Of a stretch of DNA of 64,000 nt, positions 1 to 13,762 are shown one piece after another. The position numbers and the translations under genes were made by a program. The notes beneath the pieces were generated by a model that did no database searches, was not told the DNA's origin, and saw only the letters and a program-made list of their open reading frames with translations. The stretch spans positions 29,573,427 to 29,637,426 of the forward strand of contig OX578283.1 of assembly GCA_951217055.1 (NCBI GenBank). Reading direction: 5' to 3'. Every line of letters begins with the position of its first letter. Position 1 is the stretch's first letter. The DNA is from Gerris lacustris. Taxonomy: Eukaryota; Arthropoda; Insecta; Hemiptera; Gerridae.

Positions 1-354
1 CCAATAAAAAAAATTTAAATTTCTCAATGGTAAGAAAGAAGTAAAGCACTTTCTTAAAATCCCTTGGGTCTTACTCTAAATCTATAAAGCAAATTTAATG
101 GTAGTTAATTAGAAATTAATTCTTAAAATTGGCGATTGGATTTAATTAATAATCTTAGATTTGCCATCATTTTTAAAATACATTATTTAAACTTTTAATA
201 AAAAATATTATATCTATCTATGTTTTCCATTAATATAATCCCCAACAACAAAATGTTACCAAGGCAAAATTGAGAGAATCCTAGTTATTATAGCAGTAAA
301 TAGTTATAAAAGTTAGGTAGATTTAGTTCTTTAGCGATGCTTTACGCTGCCAGA

Positions 355-600
355 GTCTAATAAATCTAGATCTTCCAGAGGAGTCCGCATATAAGATTTA
401 ATGAATCCCGACGTTTCGAACCCATTACAGGGATCATTGTCAAAGGAGGAGCTAATGAAAGTCATTTGCAACTGATTCTATTGCTAATGACTCTCATCAT
501 AAGCAAATCCCTTGATAATGATCCCTGTAATTGGTTCGAAACGTCGGGATTCACCAAATCTCATATGCGGTCTCCTCTGGAAGATCTACATTTACTAGTT
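355..600. repeat. Foldback (inverted repeat) element, ~90-bp arms
   Basis: The left arm (about 355-444) and right arm (about 510-600) are reverse complements with scattered mismatches. Each contains a CCCGACGTTTCGAAC-type block and a CTTCCAGAGGAG block. Pairing weakly continues inward to a ~10-nt loop near 472-481. Arm divergence argues against a chimeric read. The GAAACGTCGGG string next to a stem (ATCCCTGTAAT..GGTTC) resembles the end of Penelope-like or retrozyme repeats, but the CTGATGA core is degenerate here. The short open frame at 466-669 is only the reading of this palindrome. Confidence 0.8.
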
Positions 601-2170
601 AAAAATAGTTTTCTTCTAAGCTTCATTCTAAAACCAAAAATATTTATATGTATATATTTTTTTTACTGAAACAAATCCACAGTACCTATTCTGAATAAAG
701 TTTTAGCTAAATTAAGTCTCGTTCTTAGATTAATTCTAAGTGCAAAATAAGTTTTGTAATGAAAGTGTAAGTGTTGCAAAGGATCAAGTCCAGCGATCAG
801 AACGAAGCTATAGCGTCCTGTGCAAACTATTACTTAAATACCATTTCTTTCTTTTGACTCAAAACCGGTTACCTTTATATTAGATGAGTCAAAATAATAA
901 TAAAAAAAAAATCGTGGGTCGGGTATTCTTTAATAGAAGGCACCTTAACCGACAAGGACTAAAACAGGTCTAACCGGTATCCTAAGATTCAAAGGCAAAC
1001 TCATAAGCCAAAAAACCTACAGGAAAGAGACGCCGGTGGAATTTGATTTAAAAGAAAGAAGACAAATTAAAGTATGTAAAAAGATATTTATAAACATACC
1101 AGTGTCTTAAAGTTGCAGCAAAATTGTTAATTTAAATAACCCTTAATGTTTTAAACACCTGATTAAATTATTGCTTTGTTGTTTTTCTTTACATGGGTAC
1201 GTTTATTTTTTCATTACGACAGAATTAGGATAACTAAGAAACAATAGAATCGTTCAAACAAGACAAATAGCGATTAAGTTTAATCTTTAGGGTTAAGTAT
1301 AAACCTATTAAACAGGGAAGCCACATTATATAGGAATATAGAAAATATCGCTTCACCAAAAGTATCTTAAAAAGACGGTTTTCTTACTTTTACAAAGGTA
1401 AACCTTCAAACCATCACTGAAGATGACTAACGACTATGTAAATGTTAAATGAACAGTAGTTTTGATTATCAGATACAGTATACTCGACAGCTCGGATAAA
1501 AAAACAAACTGATAATTAGGAATAAAAAAAGAAATTAAATAATGCTCAAAATTAATCTTTAAACCCTTATCGAATCGTTGCATCTAATTTCTTATACAAA
1601 AAAATTCCAGCCGTTTCCCGTTGCATAGTTTAAAGCACTTAATGCATGGTTTCAAACTGAACTGGATACTTTCAGTCATATCATTGAAGCTTTCATTTAT
1701 GAATACAAAGTTTTGAATGGTCCTTACACGGTCAGTTGGAATGACAATCAGACCGAAGATTTAAATTCTGATTGATCTTGTAAGGTCAATACTGACCGAT
1801 TTCCAAATATTTTTAATTTTTTTCTTTAATCACGGGAAGTGGAGAGACTGACACTCTGAATGATTATGTTGTGGAAAAAGTCAGTCTTGTATTCTAGTCT
1901 TATTGGTAAATATTTTTATTTGTTAAACTGTAGATCAGATTTTATGGATACAGCTATCTTGATCACGTCTCATCCACTCTTCTCCTGCTTCCTGGTGCCA
2001 ATATAATGGCCAAAGAAGTCTTTATTTTGTTATTAGACATTGTAAACATCGTCTCTTGGTGACATCTCGCTGTTGTGAGTCAAAATTTAACAAGTTAAAA
2101 GATATAAAACCTATAATAACTTCTTTTTGACTCAGTTTGTCTGATAAATGTAGGGGATCTCGTAATTGTA
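601..2170. other. No supported feature
   Basis: AT-rich sequence on both strands without a coding frame of note, RNA gene or clear repeat. A weak inverted pair (CGGTCAGT near 1729 and ACTGACCG near 1793) is the only local structure seen. Confidence 0.5.
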
Positions 2171-2216
2171 GTCAGGAGTGTCATTCTAACTGTATAGTCA
2201 GACTACCACTCCTGAC
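2171..2216. repeat. Short hairpin
   Basis: GTCAGGAGTG at 2171-2180 is perfectly complementary to CACTCCTGAC at 2207-2216, with a 26-nt spacer that itself contains an inner AGTC/GACT pair. Function unknown; possibly the tip of a small MITE. Confidence 0.6.
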
Positions 2217-3058
2217 TGCTTTATGATTAACCTCCTATAAAATAAAATTCAGTGAACGTATCATACGAAATAAAATAAAAACGTTTACCTTTCACTCATT
2301 ATTGAGTACAGAAGCATTTTCCGGCAAAAACAGAGTAAATTAAACTCATCCAAACTTCCGATCTTATAATTTTGGAAGCGCTTATTTCTCACCGTTAATC
2401 CTAATTTTATTGATGAACTGCGGTCAAGTCTCTGATGCCTAAACGTTTTCTAAGAAATTTGTATCGTACCTATCTGAAGCCATCATCCTCTTCCGGTCCC
2501 AGACAGTCTAATTTAAGATTTTATTTATTATTTTTATTACATTACTTGTAATAGGAAATATAGGATTGAAACTCAGGAGATTTTTTTTTCTTTTAGTAAC
2601 TTAGAACAACTTCCTAGTAGAACTCAACTAAGAATTCTTGCTTTTCTCTTAAATTATTCCCACTTGATCCAGTAGCAATAATAATAACACCAGTAGCAAA
2701 GATACTAAAATCGTTGAATGCGTGTGGAAACTAAATTTCGTCACCTTCAAGGCTTTAACTTCCCGCAGTGCAAGGGCGTAAAACCCAGTTTTGCCCACAC
2801 GTAAGAACCTGCTCAGTGTTTTCACTGACATGTTTAAATTTATCTTGTGAAAAATAAAATATGTAATACTTTGTTTTCAAATTCAGATCGACAGCAATAT
2901 TAGGTAAGTACAGGTGGGATGGATCAGCCAACTCACATATTTATATAAACGATCATTAGAGAGATACATATCATCTTAACTATCCCCCTATCTTTGCGAG
3001 ATTAGTATCAAAGCGTCGTCGCTTGTATACAATGGTTCATTAAATGACTTAAGAAACC
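2217..3058. other. No supported feature
   Basis: AT-rich sequence. Short minus-strand open frames (for example 2649-2831) have no recognisable motif and their composition is compatible with chance. Confidence 0.4.
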
Positions 3059-3099
3059 TATAACAGCACATTTTCACTTCGTGAAAATGTGCTGTTATA
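3059..3099. repeat. Perfect 19-bp hairpin with 3-nt loop
   Basis: The arm 3059-3077 (TATAACAGCACATTTTCAC) pairs without mismatch with 3081-3099; the loop is TTC. A 19-bp perfect stem with a 3-nt loop is very unlikely by chance. No T-run or gene nearby suggests a terminator role. A recent inverted duplication or a MITE core are alternatives. Confidence 0.85.
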
Positions 3100-4344
3100 C
3101 TAGTTACCAAAGTCCCAAGTATCTTAGAATGCGTATACAGTAGCCGCTTGAAGAACCACTTTAGTATGTATCTTATCTCAAAAAGGAAATCAACTTCAAA
3201 CAACTTGATTAAGCTGGGCATTCATCAAAGTTAAGTGCCTCTTCGTCCAAATTTACGTTTTACGACCCTCCATAAGAAAAAAACATTTGATGCATGTGTG
3301 AATAGATTGGGCAGAAATTCCTCCATTCTAGATTACATATAATTTATAATTCCGCTATTTATATTTTTGTGTCGAAGTCAGTGAAAAATGTTAGTTAAAT
3401 ATATCACGGGTTTTAGGAATGCTTAAAAGAGAAAACAACGTGAACTAATAAAACATTAGAAATTCTCGCGTAGAGTGTTTTGATTCCATCTATTTTATCA
3501 CTTTGCTTGAGTTAGACTTTTTAAAAGAGTACTCTTTTTGTGTAAGGGCTTAAAATAACGATCCAAAGAATGAAGAGGCTGGTATTGCTCCATGCATACT
3601 ATATATAGGACTTGCGCTAAGTCCTCTAGAAGCCGAGCCTTTGCACCTATAGGACTTACCTTTACACCACCTCCAGCCCTTACTCACTCCATTAACAATT
3701 TAGCGAAATGACCCTTTTGCCAGAAGATATAGCCACCCTTTACCTTCGCCTAACATCTAAAGCTAAATCCACCTAGCTAACTAACCAAACCTAACCAAAA
3801 AGCTCTTACCACGATCCCTGTAAAATGACCACGGTACGGCATTAAAATATAAATAAATATGTTCCAAAAACTACCTTTTTCTCATTTCCAATCTTACAAA
3901 GCTAATTAAGCTTTGCCCCATTTTAATTACAGATAATAATTTACAAGGTAGATTAATTAAAGCAAACGAACCATACTAAGTAAATTGCTAACATGAGCCA
4001 AATTATGAAGTTTTTGCGAATAGTAAATCAGCAATTTTTAAGAATAGTAACAGTGTTGATATACTCGTACATACCAAGGCCAAATTTGATGTTAATAGTC
4101 AGCTTATATAGTATGTTTCACTTATTTGCAGTGCTTTGTTTGTATTGATGTAGTTAGTATTTACATATTTAAAAAATATACTTTTAAGCCGATCATTGCA
4201 TCGAAATCTCAAAATCGATTTTCGAGCCATCACAATACTTTCTCTGTGTATATACTTCGTATATGAGAAAATTATAATAAAAGGATTAGGACAGTAAGCC
4301 CGAATTCATTTTCCAGATAAAGAAAAGAATATACTGCCAATTGT
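3100..4344. other. No supported feature
   Basis: AT-rich, non-coding in appearance. A locally more GC-rich stretch (about 3590-3850, rich in CCTA/ACCT words) has no recognised identity. Confidence 0.4.
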
Positions 4345-4813
4345 TGTGGCACATAGCTTCCGCGCACCCTATCGCACATACTGAATTGATTGTATACTTT
4401 TACAAGCCATTATTGTCTATGTTGTTTAATTGTTTCCCCCTGTTTTTTTAATAGGTCAAAACTATTTTGATTTTTTTACATGAATTAAAGTATCAATTTA
4501 GCAAAAGAGCCCAGACGGTTCAAATTAATCTGGGGCTATCTGCGGGTTACTCTCGATAGACTATAAACGTTTCATACAAATCAGATTAGTACTTTTGAAG
4601 CTATAGGTGTAAATAACTGTATGATTGTGCGCATGTGGAAGAGAAACAAATGAGCAAAGAAGGTTTAACTTATATGGGACCAACAATTAGCCAATTTAAA
4701 TCTAGCCATACAAATTTCATTAAAATCGGAAGTGTAGTTTTTTAATATATTATGTTGGTTCCCAAAAATTGATCGAACACGCAGCTTCCGTTACCTTCGG
4801 TAAGCTCGGGAGC
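4345..4813 (+). repeat. Dispersed repeat family copy ending in conserved hairpin
   Basis: This segment aligns by eye, as reverse complement, with 20720-21215. Shared words include GAGCCCAGACGGTT-like, TACTTTTGAAG.TATAGGTGTAAATAA, GTGCGCATGTGGAAGA and TTATATGGGACCAACAAT. It ends at 4784-4813 in a 30-nt hairpin: GCTTCCG and TTACC pair with GGTAA and CGGAAGC-like (here CGGGAGC) around a TTC loop. Other copies or fragments lie at 13145, 17641, 28559, 30770, 31690 and 51400. It has no coding capacity, so it is a non-autonomous element of unknown class. Confidence 0.75.
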
Positions 4814-5820
4814 AAAAATTCATTCTAATTCTCTACTTAGTTTGTTGGTGTTAGGTACGAAAACGTGCAAAGGGAGCGAAATGTTTTCCCTAATGTTAAA
4901 ATTATTTTACACATTGAAGTGTTAGAGGTTTGTTTCAGTATGTCTGATGATAACTTGAGTTAGATTATTATAGATTCAGTTGAAGTTTAGTGCACGTGTT
5001 CTTTTTCTTAATATACTGAGTTCGTTTGGCAGCGTTTGTTATCACGCGTTTGTTTCAATGCATCGTGCATCCAAAGACCAACATTCCAAAAGTAATAGCG
5101 AAAAAATTAGCGGACATTCGATTTAAGAAAATAGTTACATAGTAATAAACTTTTTATTTATTTTTATTTTTTTTTCAGATGTTGTAATTGGCTCGTACCA
5201 AACTAATTTTTATAACTTGTGTTATTCCATTTTATTTAAAGACAATTATAAATTTAGAATTAACTCAACATTTGCTATGTTAGCCGATACATCCTCTCGT
5301 CTAAAAAGATCACCCCACTAAAAAGTAGGGTGCACAAAAAAATATTTCAAACGTCGATTGTGATGTAAAGGTAAAGATATGCTTGACAGAAACTAGAACG
5401 ATACACGAGATTTTAAAAATAAAATATAGAGGGACGAAAAAAATAACTGAAAATCCAAAAATAAAATTATTTAGAAAAAATCGGGGTCACGTCTAAAACA
5501 AATATGAATATCATTAATCAAATATTAACAAACCAGATGGTCAATCAAAGGAATATTTCAGTGCCACAAATTCTATATTATCCAAGCTCAGTGTTATTTT
5601 TGTTTTTCTTTCAATCTTTTACATGAATGAAAAGTAAATATTGTGAGTATTTACTTTTAAACGTTTTTATTATTTCGTCTTATGAACGATTTAACGCGTT
5701 TTCCTTCTCCTTACGATTAGTTTTACATGATTATCTCATCTTATGATTGATTTTTACGTGTTAGTTCAAGCAATAATAATAAATAAAACTTTTTCTTTTA
5801 AATGATTATTTAATTACAAG
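4814..5820. other. No supported feature
   Basis: AT-rich sequence without recognisable genes. No structure beyond short homopolymers was noticed. Confidence 0.4.
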
Positions 5821-6130
5821 CCACGTCCAAAAAGTAAGATACCTTTGTAACATTTACTAATTCATATACATATATCAAACACTTTTTTCAAATTAGTCGC
5901 CTTTTTTCTCAATGCAATTTGTGAACCGGATAAGCTTTGTTATACCTTTGTCAAAAAAGTCCCCCTCCACCTTTGGTCCATTGTTTTACGGCACTCTGGA
6001 CCTCATCGTCATTCGAAACACCTTTTTCCACCCATAAACTACTTCAGAGAATAATGAAAATCCAAAGGTATCAGATTAGGGCTGTGAACGAGTTCAACTT
6101 CCAGTTCGAAGCGCTCGAGAAATTCCAGTG
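5821..6130 (-). pseudogene. mariner-family transposase, C-terminal relic
   Basis: Read on the minus strand in two frames, the segment gives pieces of the conserved C-terminus of mariner transposases. A catalytic-region block SPNLIPLDFHYSLK (about 6041-6090) corresponds to the family's SPDLAPxDxHLF, which contains the third acidic residue. It is followed by a GGKR-like piece, then DEVQSAVKQW and FDKGITKLI (about 5930-6010), then a CIEKK-like piece corresponding to KCIexxGDYVEK. Frame changes separate the blocks, so the gene is dead. The terminal CGTCCAAAAAGTAAG at 5824-5838 resembles a mariner end. Upstream (6130-6760) I could not align the remainder of the transposase convincingly. Confidence 0.6.
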
Positions 6131-6220
6131 AATATGCAACTCTGTTGACTTTCTGTTGATCTGTGACCCACACACTCATTTTTCAAAAATCAAGTGTTTC
6201 ATTAATAAATTCATGCAGAA

Positions 6221-7117
6221 GCTTTCTGGGAACACTGAGTTCATCTCGACAAAATCAATCAATGGTCGTCACCACATCTTTTTCACCATTTATGTCACGA
6301 TTGATGGACATCCACTCTTTGGTACACCGTGAACATTTGTTTTGTCGGCTTTAAGCTCACGACACCACTTGTTCAAATTCGTACGCCTCATGACAACATC
6401 CCTATAAACAGATTTTATTTTGTCAATCATCTGGAACACCACGAATACTCTCCTCCCCCTACAGCTAGCGGGATTCGGAAGACACTCAATTCAAAACGGT
6501 CCAACAATGTTTTTTTTTCATTCAAATGAGCGCAATATAATCAAATATTCAATTGCGAAACAAATGCTTCATCAGTCGTTGGGGAGGATTGTCAGGAATG
6601 GAAGGATTCAATCAAAAGGATTTGGATGTAATGATTCAGACTATTTCATGTAATGATTGTGCTAGTTCAAAGACCAAGTACATTATTACTGACTCTAGTA
6701 CTCAGGATTGTTTAAGTGAAGATGCAATTGGCGTTTGTGTGACTGTTGCAGTCCCTTAGCTCGCAGATTTAAGTTGTGGACAGTGAATTTTGATTTACTG
6801 ATTAAAAGTGTGTGAGTATTTACATCTTCCAAAGTAATAATTAACAATAAGAGTAAAAATTAATTGAAAGAAAATTTTTAACAGAGGAAAGTTTTTATTA
6901 CTTTCGTACCATATTCGACATATATTCGTACTCACACTTTTTTAACACACAGTTGTGTTGAATATTCATTAACTGATGAATAGAAAACTCGCTGTCTGTT
7001 TTCAAGAAAACTGGTGATATTGATTTCTGGAAACACTGGGTTCATGCCGACCAAAGTCAAGCGATGGTCGTCACGAAACCATTTCCTCTATCTTATTCAT
7101 CATTGATGTCACGATTG
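6221..7117. repeat. Diverged direct repeat pair (6221-6307 and 7023-7117)
   Basis: The two segments share an ordered set of words: TTTCTGG.AACACTG.GTTCAT, CGAC.AAA.TCAA.C.ATGGTCGTCAC and TGATGTCACGATTGA-like endings. They lie in the same orientation about 800 bp apart, beside the mariner relic. They may be parts of two overlapping copies of one element. The sequence between them shows nothing further. Confidence 0.55.
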
Positions 7118-7633
7118 ACGATGAAACTTAAACATTTAGTTATATCAGTACTTTCTCATAGAGGTGGTCCGAGTAGATAGGTAGGTAAAGCACTTTAATT
7201 TTTCATACACACAGAAAAATTTGAGAAAGTACAGCGAGGTGTAAAACTTTGATTTTTAATTTTTTGATAAATAAACGTTTATAGGTCTTCTTCGTCCAAA
7301 AAGTCTTCGCTATTCAATAAAGGACCCTATATTCCGAGTAAAAATCTAGCTCTCAGAGAATAATGTACATTCATATAGGAAAATAAAAAATAAACTATGT
7401 CAATGAAAGTTTGTATGATTTGACTTGAATTTTAAATCATGAGTGCACAACATTACTTACATAATTTCCTAATACAATAAATGAATGAATATTTAAAATA
7501 ATTTAATTATTGTAATAATATACAAAAGTTTTATTCTATCATAAAACGAAGATATTTTTGAATATTTTAAAATAACTATTTACCTACCTATCCATTTCCT
7601 AAAACTTTGCATTCCATATACAATACGTTATTC

Positions 7634-7759
<126 letters not shown>

Positions 7760-10700
7760 TGTTTTTTATTACTGTTCTTTCTTTAATACGACAACAAACC
7801 ATTTCGCATTTTTATTATCAAAAAAAATGAAATAAATATTCATGTATAGAGAAACCTACTTTAAATTAAACTAAAAAAAAAAGTTGAAGATGTAGAAAAA
7901 ATATATATTAACACGTTTTATAACTTTTAATAAAAGGAACCAATGAATATTAATAATTTAAAATTTTATAAATAGAATTCAAAAAAAGACATTTTTTAAA
8001 GAAGGATATCGATTATTCTTTTGCAGAGTTTACCCTTTTATTTTATATCGGCTTGTTTTATTTTTTTGGGGGAAAGGGGAAGCGTAGGTTGTGACAATGG
8101 TTTTTATCCGCCTGTAGCCCTTGGCCCAAAGTTGACGGGAGAGGGGGAGGGTGCTGTCAAATGCCTTCAAATGACTTTAACAACAACAAGAGGCACAAAA
8201 AATGATTTAGGCAGAAGTGATGTTAACCCTTTTTGTTTTTTTATAAACAAATTCCTCTCTTATGATTAAAAATTCCCTTTTCTACAGAGACCAGGAATTT
8301 TTACAAATTGTTATTTTCGTTCATGTTTGCTTTTATTCAGATAAATTATCCAATTTGTTAATGGCAAAACATACAAATGTTTAAACTTGATTTCGGGATT
8401 TTTATATTTTTTTAAATGAGTTATTTTCGAAATTTGAACACAAAAATATTTGATTAATTGAATTAATTATTTTTGAGGTTATTTGTCAATGGCTGGCATT
8501 GCAAACAGCGAATTCAAAAAAAAAATTGTCTGTTTGATTAGGGATCTTCATAATCATCAATCATAAGCTATTAGTCATAAGTTTATTCATCTATTATTAA
8601 AGGGGACTAAACGCAAGTAGGTAATTATTAATGGCTTTTCACACATTTACGGCTTGCCCTGAAGTTAAAAGTATTTGGCCATGCGGTTTACTGGGGGGTC
8701 ATGTACCGGCAATCAAGCTGATTCAGCAGGGGATGTAATAACATCATACATTTTGGAAATCATATCTATCCCTAACAAAAATGTACCGTCATAATAAGAC
8801 CTATGTAAAAAATTTCGATCGTTGTTCGACGAAAGTCATTACAAACCCTTTTACACCTAATGATAGGGCCCGGAGCATACATCCCATAAACAACATCAAA
8901 TCAAATATATTATACTAGCGGCAGTTGATACCAGCCCATCTAATCACTAGAAGAAAACATAGGCACCACAAGAATTTAACCAGCGGTAACGAGTTAAAAT
9001 TAGAGGAGAAAAGTACCGACGAATCCCAACATCATTAAACCTCATATAGAAGGCAGCCACGTAAACAATGGTTATGTCAATGGTATTAGAGTAGTCAAAT
9101 GGAAACGTATGGTTTCTTTACGCAGGCCCGTTTGAATTCCTGAAACTTTAAACTCCATATTAGGATTTCATAAAGTGTACCAAAGACCTTCTTTATATTT
9201 GTCACTTTACCCTATTTAGTTATGTGAGGTCTCGCAGATCTTTATCAACTCTACTACAGCCTGTTTGTTTTTTTGAGAGTCACTTCCTAATAATATAATT
9301 TATACATAAATTTGCACAAACAGAATTGAGCTATGAAATTATTATTAAATTGTCTATTTAACTTTATAGTAAAATATCAAAATCACTTATTTACATCTTA
9401 ACGTCATTATACAGAACAGTGTTCCTGGAGACTTTCCAGGAACACATTGATGAAACAAAACAACACGGGTGAGACAGAAAGCTTGATTCTATTCACCAGA
9501 CTAGGACTTCTGATCTAGATAGATAACACAGAAAACAAGTATAAGTATATCTTCTGGAAAGCCTACGCACTAGGGCTTTCGTAGCATTAATAAGCCTACA
9601 CATGCGCGGGTTAAACTCGTAGTTCTCCTTGGGACCACCAGATGTCCACACCTGATGTGTGCAAGTGTTGTACCTGGTCTCATTGACGTTAAACTTTAAC
9701 AAACTTCCTTTTACTTGAAAGATTGATATAGAGTGCATTATTTTAAAAACAAGTGGTATAAGCAAAAACTATATTTCATTTTCTGGGCAGGGTTTATCAG
9801 AAGACCTGTGATCTAAAAGATGTGAGAGAGATCGAAGAATTGCGCAGAAACCCATTAAAAAAAGACACTAGTACAGAAATTGGTTCAAATGAAAGCGAAG
9901 GGACTGCGAACTCTAAAGGTTTAAACTACTTTTTCATCGTCCAGAATTTGTTTCAAGAGAAACTTCCTACACCTCCTTGAGGAAGGTTTTCTCATCACGA
10001 AAAAATGTACTATTTATTTCCGCAATGAAAATAATACATTCCAAAATCCTTGATTCTTATGAAATAATAAAGTTTTTTTTTTTATAAAGACTTGCACCTT
10101 CCTTTATAAAGCAAGTAGTGAAAGGTTATAAGTTGTAATACTTAAGAAGATTCAAGATAAAACATATATTGCAGATCGTAATTGTAATTTCCTAGTCAGA
10201 TAGAAGGTTCTGTATCTTTCTACATTAGAGCAATAATTGTTAAAGATTGTCACTCGTATTCTAAGGGTATAGATCGAAGTATGTGTAAGCCAATTACACT
10301 GCAATTATTTTAAGGCGCATTCGCAATAAAACTCAGTAGCTTAAGGAATGAACCAGAGACGCTGTCTGTTTCTTTTAGACACAAGGTCGTTGAATATAGT
10401 TTCATCGGATACCTCTTTTCAGTTTAACGAGATTTCTACTTCGAACCGTTGCCATGAAAAATTCTAAAGTGCACCCATGGCCATGTTTAAAAAGAGATAA
10501 AATAAGATTTTTTGACAAGGATGCAGTCAAGTGCATAATAGAAAATAAATTTCACCTAACCTCTCTCAACTTAAAAAAGAGAAAATGAAAGAAATGACCT
10601 TCAACGTATCAGGTAGAAAAAGAAAGAATCCTCGTACTTTATAATACAAAGTAACAAGAATTGTAAAGGTTCAGGTATCCTTTAGTCTTTCGCTTGGTAA

Positions 10701-11060
10701 CTGATAGCCCTCTCGTACCATTGTCGACGAGTTCAGATCTATCAAAAGGTCCTGAGGGAGGAGGTCCTGAATCCCAGAATCCTTTGTCACACAGGAATCA
10801 AAAGCCGTCCTCTCTTTTAGCAATACGATCCTTCTCTCGCTGACTGGGCTCCTCCCTCAAAGGATCACATAGAATACAAAACATTTCCGTAACCTAGTAT
10901 CCAGAAATCTCTCCCTTTAAACTCTATCCGATACGATTTGTTACAATATCATGAGGAAGAGAAACGAATTTATTGTAAACATCACTCGCTTATATAATCT
11001 CTTGAAATATCGAACAACAGATTTAAACCAAACAAGAGAGACCGACAACTGGCTAAGGCT
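7760..11060. other. No supported gene
   Basis: Mostly AT-rich. Several short open frames (for example 8021-8269 plus and 9493-9765 minus) lack recognisable motifs, start context or splice structure. A somewhat less AT-rich stretch at 10680-10880 is unidentified. I see no repeats strong enough to list. Confidence 0.4.
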
Positions 11061-11062
11061 CA

Positions 11063-11753
11063 TTTACACTTATCACTTTGGAGGTTCATCTTGGATGATT
11101 CATCTAGAGCTAGAGTGATAAGTATAAAAATTCATTTTCACTTTCATTTCTTCCAAAGTGAACATCAAAGATGAACGATGAAAGAGTTATACCTCTTTTA
11201 AACTTTGGATGGAACACTCGTTCCTTGAACTGATGAATCATTCAGAGGGCACGCGTAAGGACAAGTGTAAACATAATAAGGAAACCGCATTCACTACTTA
11301 GTGTTTCTCTAAACTCTAAACCTCTCAGAGCCCTGTCTGTTTATCAGCCGTAACCTTTTTTCTATTGCGTAATTTTTATTTTTCTTTCTCTCTTTCTTTT
11401 TTTAACAATATTTAAATAATTTTGCAAACAAATAAATTAGTTTATATTTTCTATTATTTTTTAATTCTGCAATGGCATTCAAGTGGCAAGACGCACAAAT
11501 GTCATTGTTCCTAGAAGCATATCACTGTCCTTCTGTCTAATCTCTGTCCTCTGTCGATTTCATAATTGCATTACTTAGTTCAATAATTAGTCAAAAATTA
11601 AATCAATACCCGCTCGCATAATCCCTGTATTCTTTCTGGATCGAGAGATTATTTAGACCCTTTAAATTCAACGGATGAAAATGTGTAAACAGGGATAAAT
11701 TCACTCTTGGAGGATCATCCAGAGGGCTCACTCTGGATGAACCTCCAAAGTGA
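11063..11753. repeat. Two related foldback motifs (MITE-like)
   Basis: At 11701-11753 the arms TCACTCTTGGAGGATCATCC and GGATGAACCTCCAAAGTGA form a near-perfect hairpin around AGAGGGCTCACTCT. The same words (ACACTTATCACTTTGGAGGTTCATC, GGATGATTCATCTAGAG, AGTGATAAGT) recur at about 11063-11125. Around 11240-11275 a third remnant ends in AAGTGTAAAC. TTTACAC/GTGTAAA borders suggest one or two small MITE-like elements. Class unknown. Confidence 0.55.
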
Positions 11754-12048
11754 AATAGTGTAAATCCTAATTAAGGTTGATTTGAATTTTTGACTCTATC
11801 TTCATTTCCATCTTCTAGCTTCATAAACAAGTATTTGAGGATTTACATGATTTGATTTCATTCCAGCGATGCTCCATAAATCTGAAGTTACTTCCAAATC
11901 CATATTCATATTCCTTCGCGTTTCGAAGAGTGTGAAAGATGTGGATGAAGAAGATTGAACAATATAATCCCGTAAATTATTATAGCCTTTGAAGAAACAG
12001 TATCTGAAGATAAAATAATGCATTTGTCGAAGTTTCTTTCAGCCAATA

Positions 12049-12165
12049 CCGATTATGAAACGTAGTCGCACACGGATCTTCGGCCTAATATAGGCGCGCC
12101 TATATTTACTAATTAATTTATTTATATAACAAAAATTATTTCATAATCGGCACTGATGCTGGCCT
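12049..12165. repeat. Inverted repeat with hammerhead-like edge
   Basis: CCGATTATGAAA (12049-12060) is a perfect inverted copy of TTTCATAATCGG (12139-12150). The right arm continues GCACTGATGCTGGCC, similar to the GCACTGATGATGGCC arms at 31.3 and 31.6 kb and to the AATCGGCAATGATGATGG read on the minus strand near 32.26 kb. Probably an older member of the same element family. Confidence 0.55.
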
Positions 12166-13025
12166 TAGAAAAACTTAACACTGCTATATTTTTTACTTAG
12201 AGAGACAGTTTGTTTAAATTGTTTAAGGTAACCTTCTCTAAATCGTCGAAACTATTATTCATATGACTTCAACCGCAATGTCATCACAAAAGCTTATCTT
12301 AAAATCTTAAGTTGTAGACAAGTCGCTTATTGCATCTAAAATTATTTGGATTTAGCCCTAATTAAAACCACATTTTTTGAAATGATTTAAAGGTTCAAAG
12401 GATCAAACTGGATATAGTAAAAAGAAGGTTTAACCCTCAATCAAATTATAAATCGAATATCATTGTCTTGCTACCATGGGTCCCTTTGATGTACCTTTTG
12501 TCCTTAGAAAGTAATTATACATGTTAATCAACTTTCATCCTCTACTAATAAAAAAAAACTTATGTATATGAAAGAGATTATTGCATCTTACATTTCACTT
12601 TATAAAAAAAAGAATCTTTGTTCTTTTTTTATACATAAATTAAAAAAAATTGATTCGAGGAGTAAAAATATTTTTTTTATAAGTATGAGAGAGGTGATAT
12701 TAGGGCCGCATCAAAGATTTCCCTTTACTCTTTGAAACAAAGAGTTTTGAGATCTTCGCATCAGTATAGGGTGTTTTTCAATTAAAAAAAAATCACTAAC
12801 TAAAATCGGATGAAGGATCAAAGGTTTCATTCATCCCTTCCACCAAACTGCCCTCTGGAGGGCTCAAATGAAATTAGAGCTCGAAGGTAAAAAGAAAGGC
12901 TTTAGTGAGCCTCGTGTTCTGGACTACAGTGGAACTAGTCTACCGTACAGCGCCATCGAATCCAACCCTCTTTCCAACAATCAACTTTTCTCTCTTAATC
13001 CAAAGAGAAATCATGTATGAAGTTT

Positions 13026-13292
<267 letters not shown>

Positions 13293-13732
13293 AAATAACC
13301 ATTTTGGGAACTGAAGCCTTTAAAAGTAAAAGGGATTAGGAGATTAGCTATAAGTAGCCGTCGTTTAGGCTAAATAATCAGTCCGAAAAATAATTTGATA
13401 ACAGATACCTATAACACAAAAGTAACCTTCCAGCAAACTTGCAAGATTGATTTGTTTTAGACAGTGAAACGAAAAGTTATATTGCCATCAGTGGGTGTGC
13501 AAATAGTCGAATCGTAAAAAAAAATGTTTGAGCAGTTACGTGCATGTTATGTGAACTATCTATCCATTTATACATACATTTAAATACAAACCAGTTTAAT
13601 TCTAGGTTGGTTGTATCTAGATAGGTTCTAGATAATCCTAGATAGGTTGTATTGTTGTAAAAACCTTCGATGTTAGTTTCATTATGCATTGCACAATCGA
13701 CAATAACATAGCAGGTATCCTAGTAGGATACA

Positions 13733-13762
13733 TGTTAAGATACTTGATTAGGTATCTTAACA
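13733..13762. repeat. Short hairpin
   Basis: TGTTAAGATAC at 13733-13743 pairs perfectly with GTATCTTAACA at 13752-13762. Next to it, GGTATCCTAGTAGGATAC forms another small palindrome, and TCTAGATAGGTT-type words repeat at 13600-13650. A cluster of small palindromes with no assigned function. Confidence 0.6.

Noticed and set aside
9493..9765. Minus-strand 90-codon frame
   Set aside because: No motif, no repeat relation, no splice or polyadenylation context; length is not exceptional for the region.
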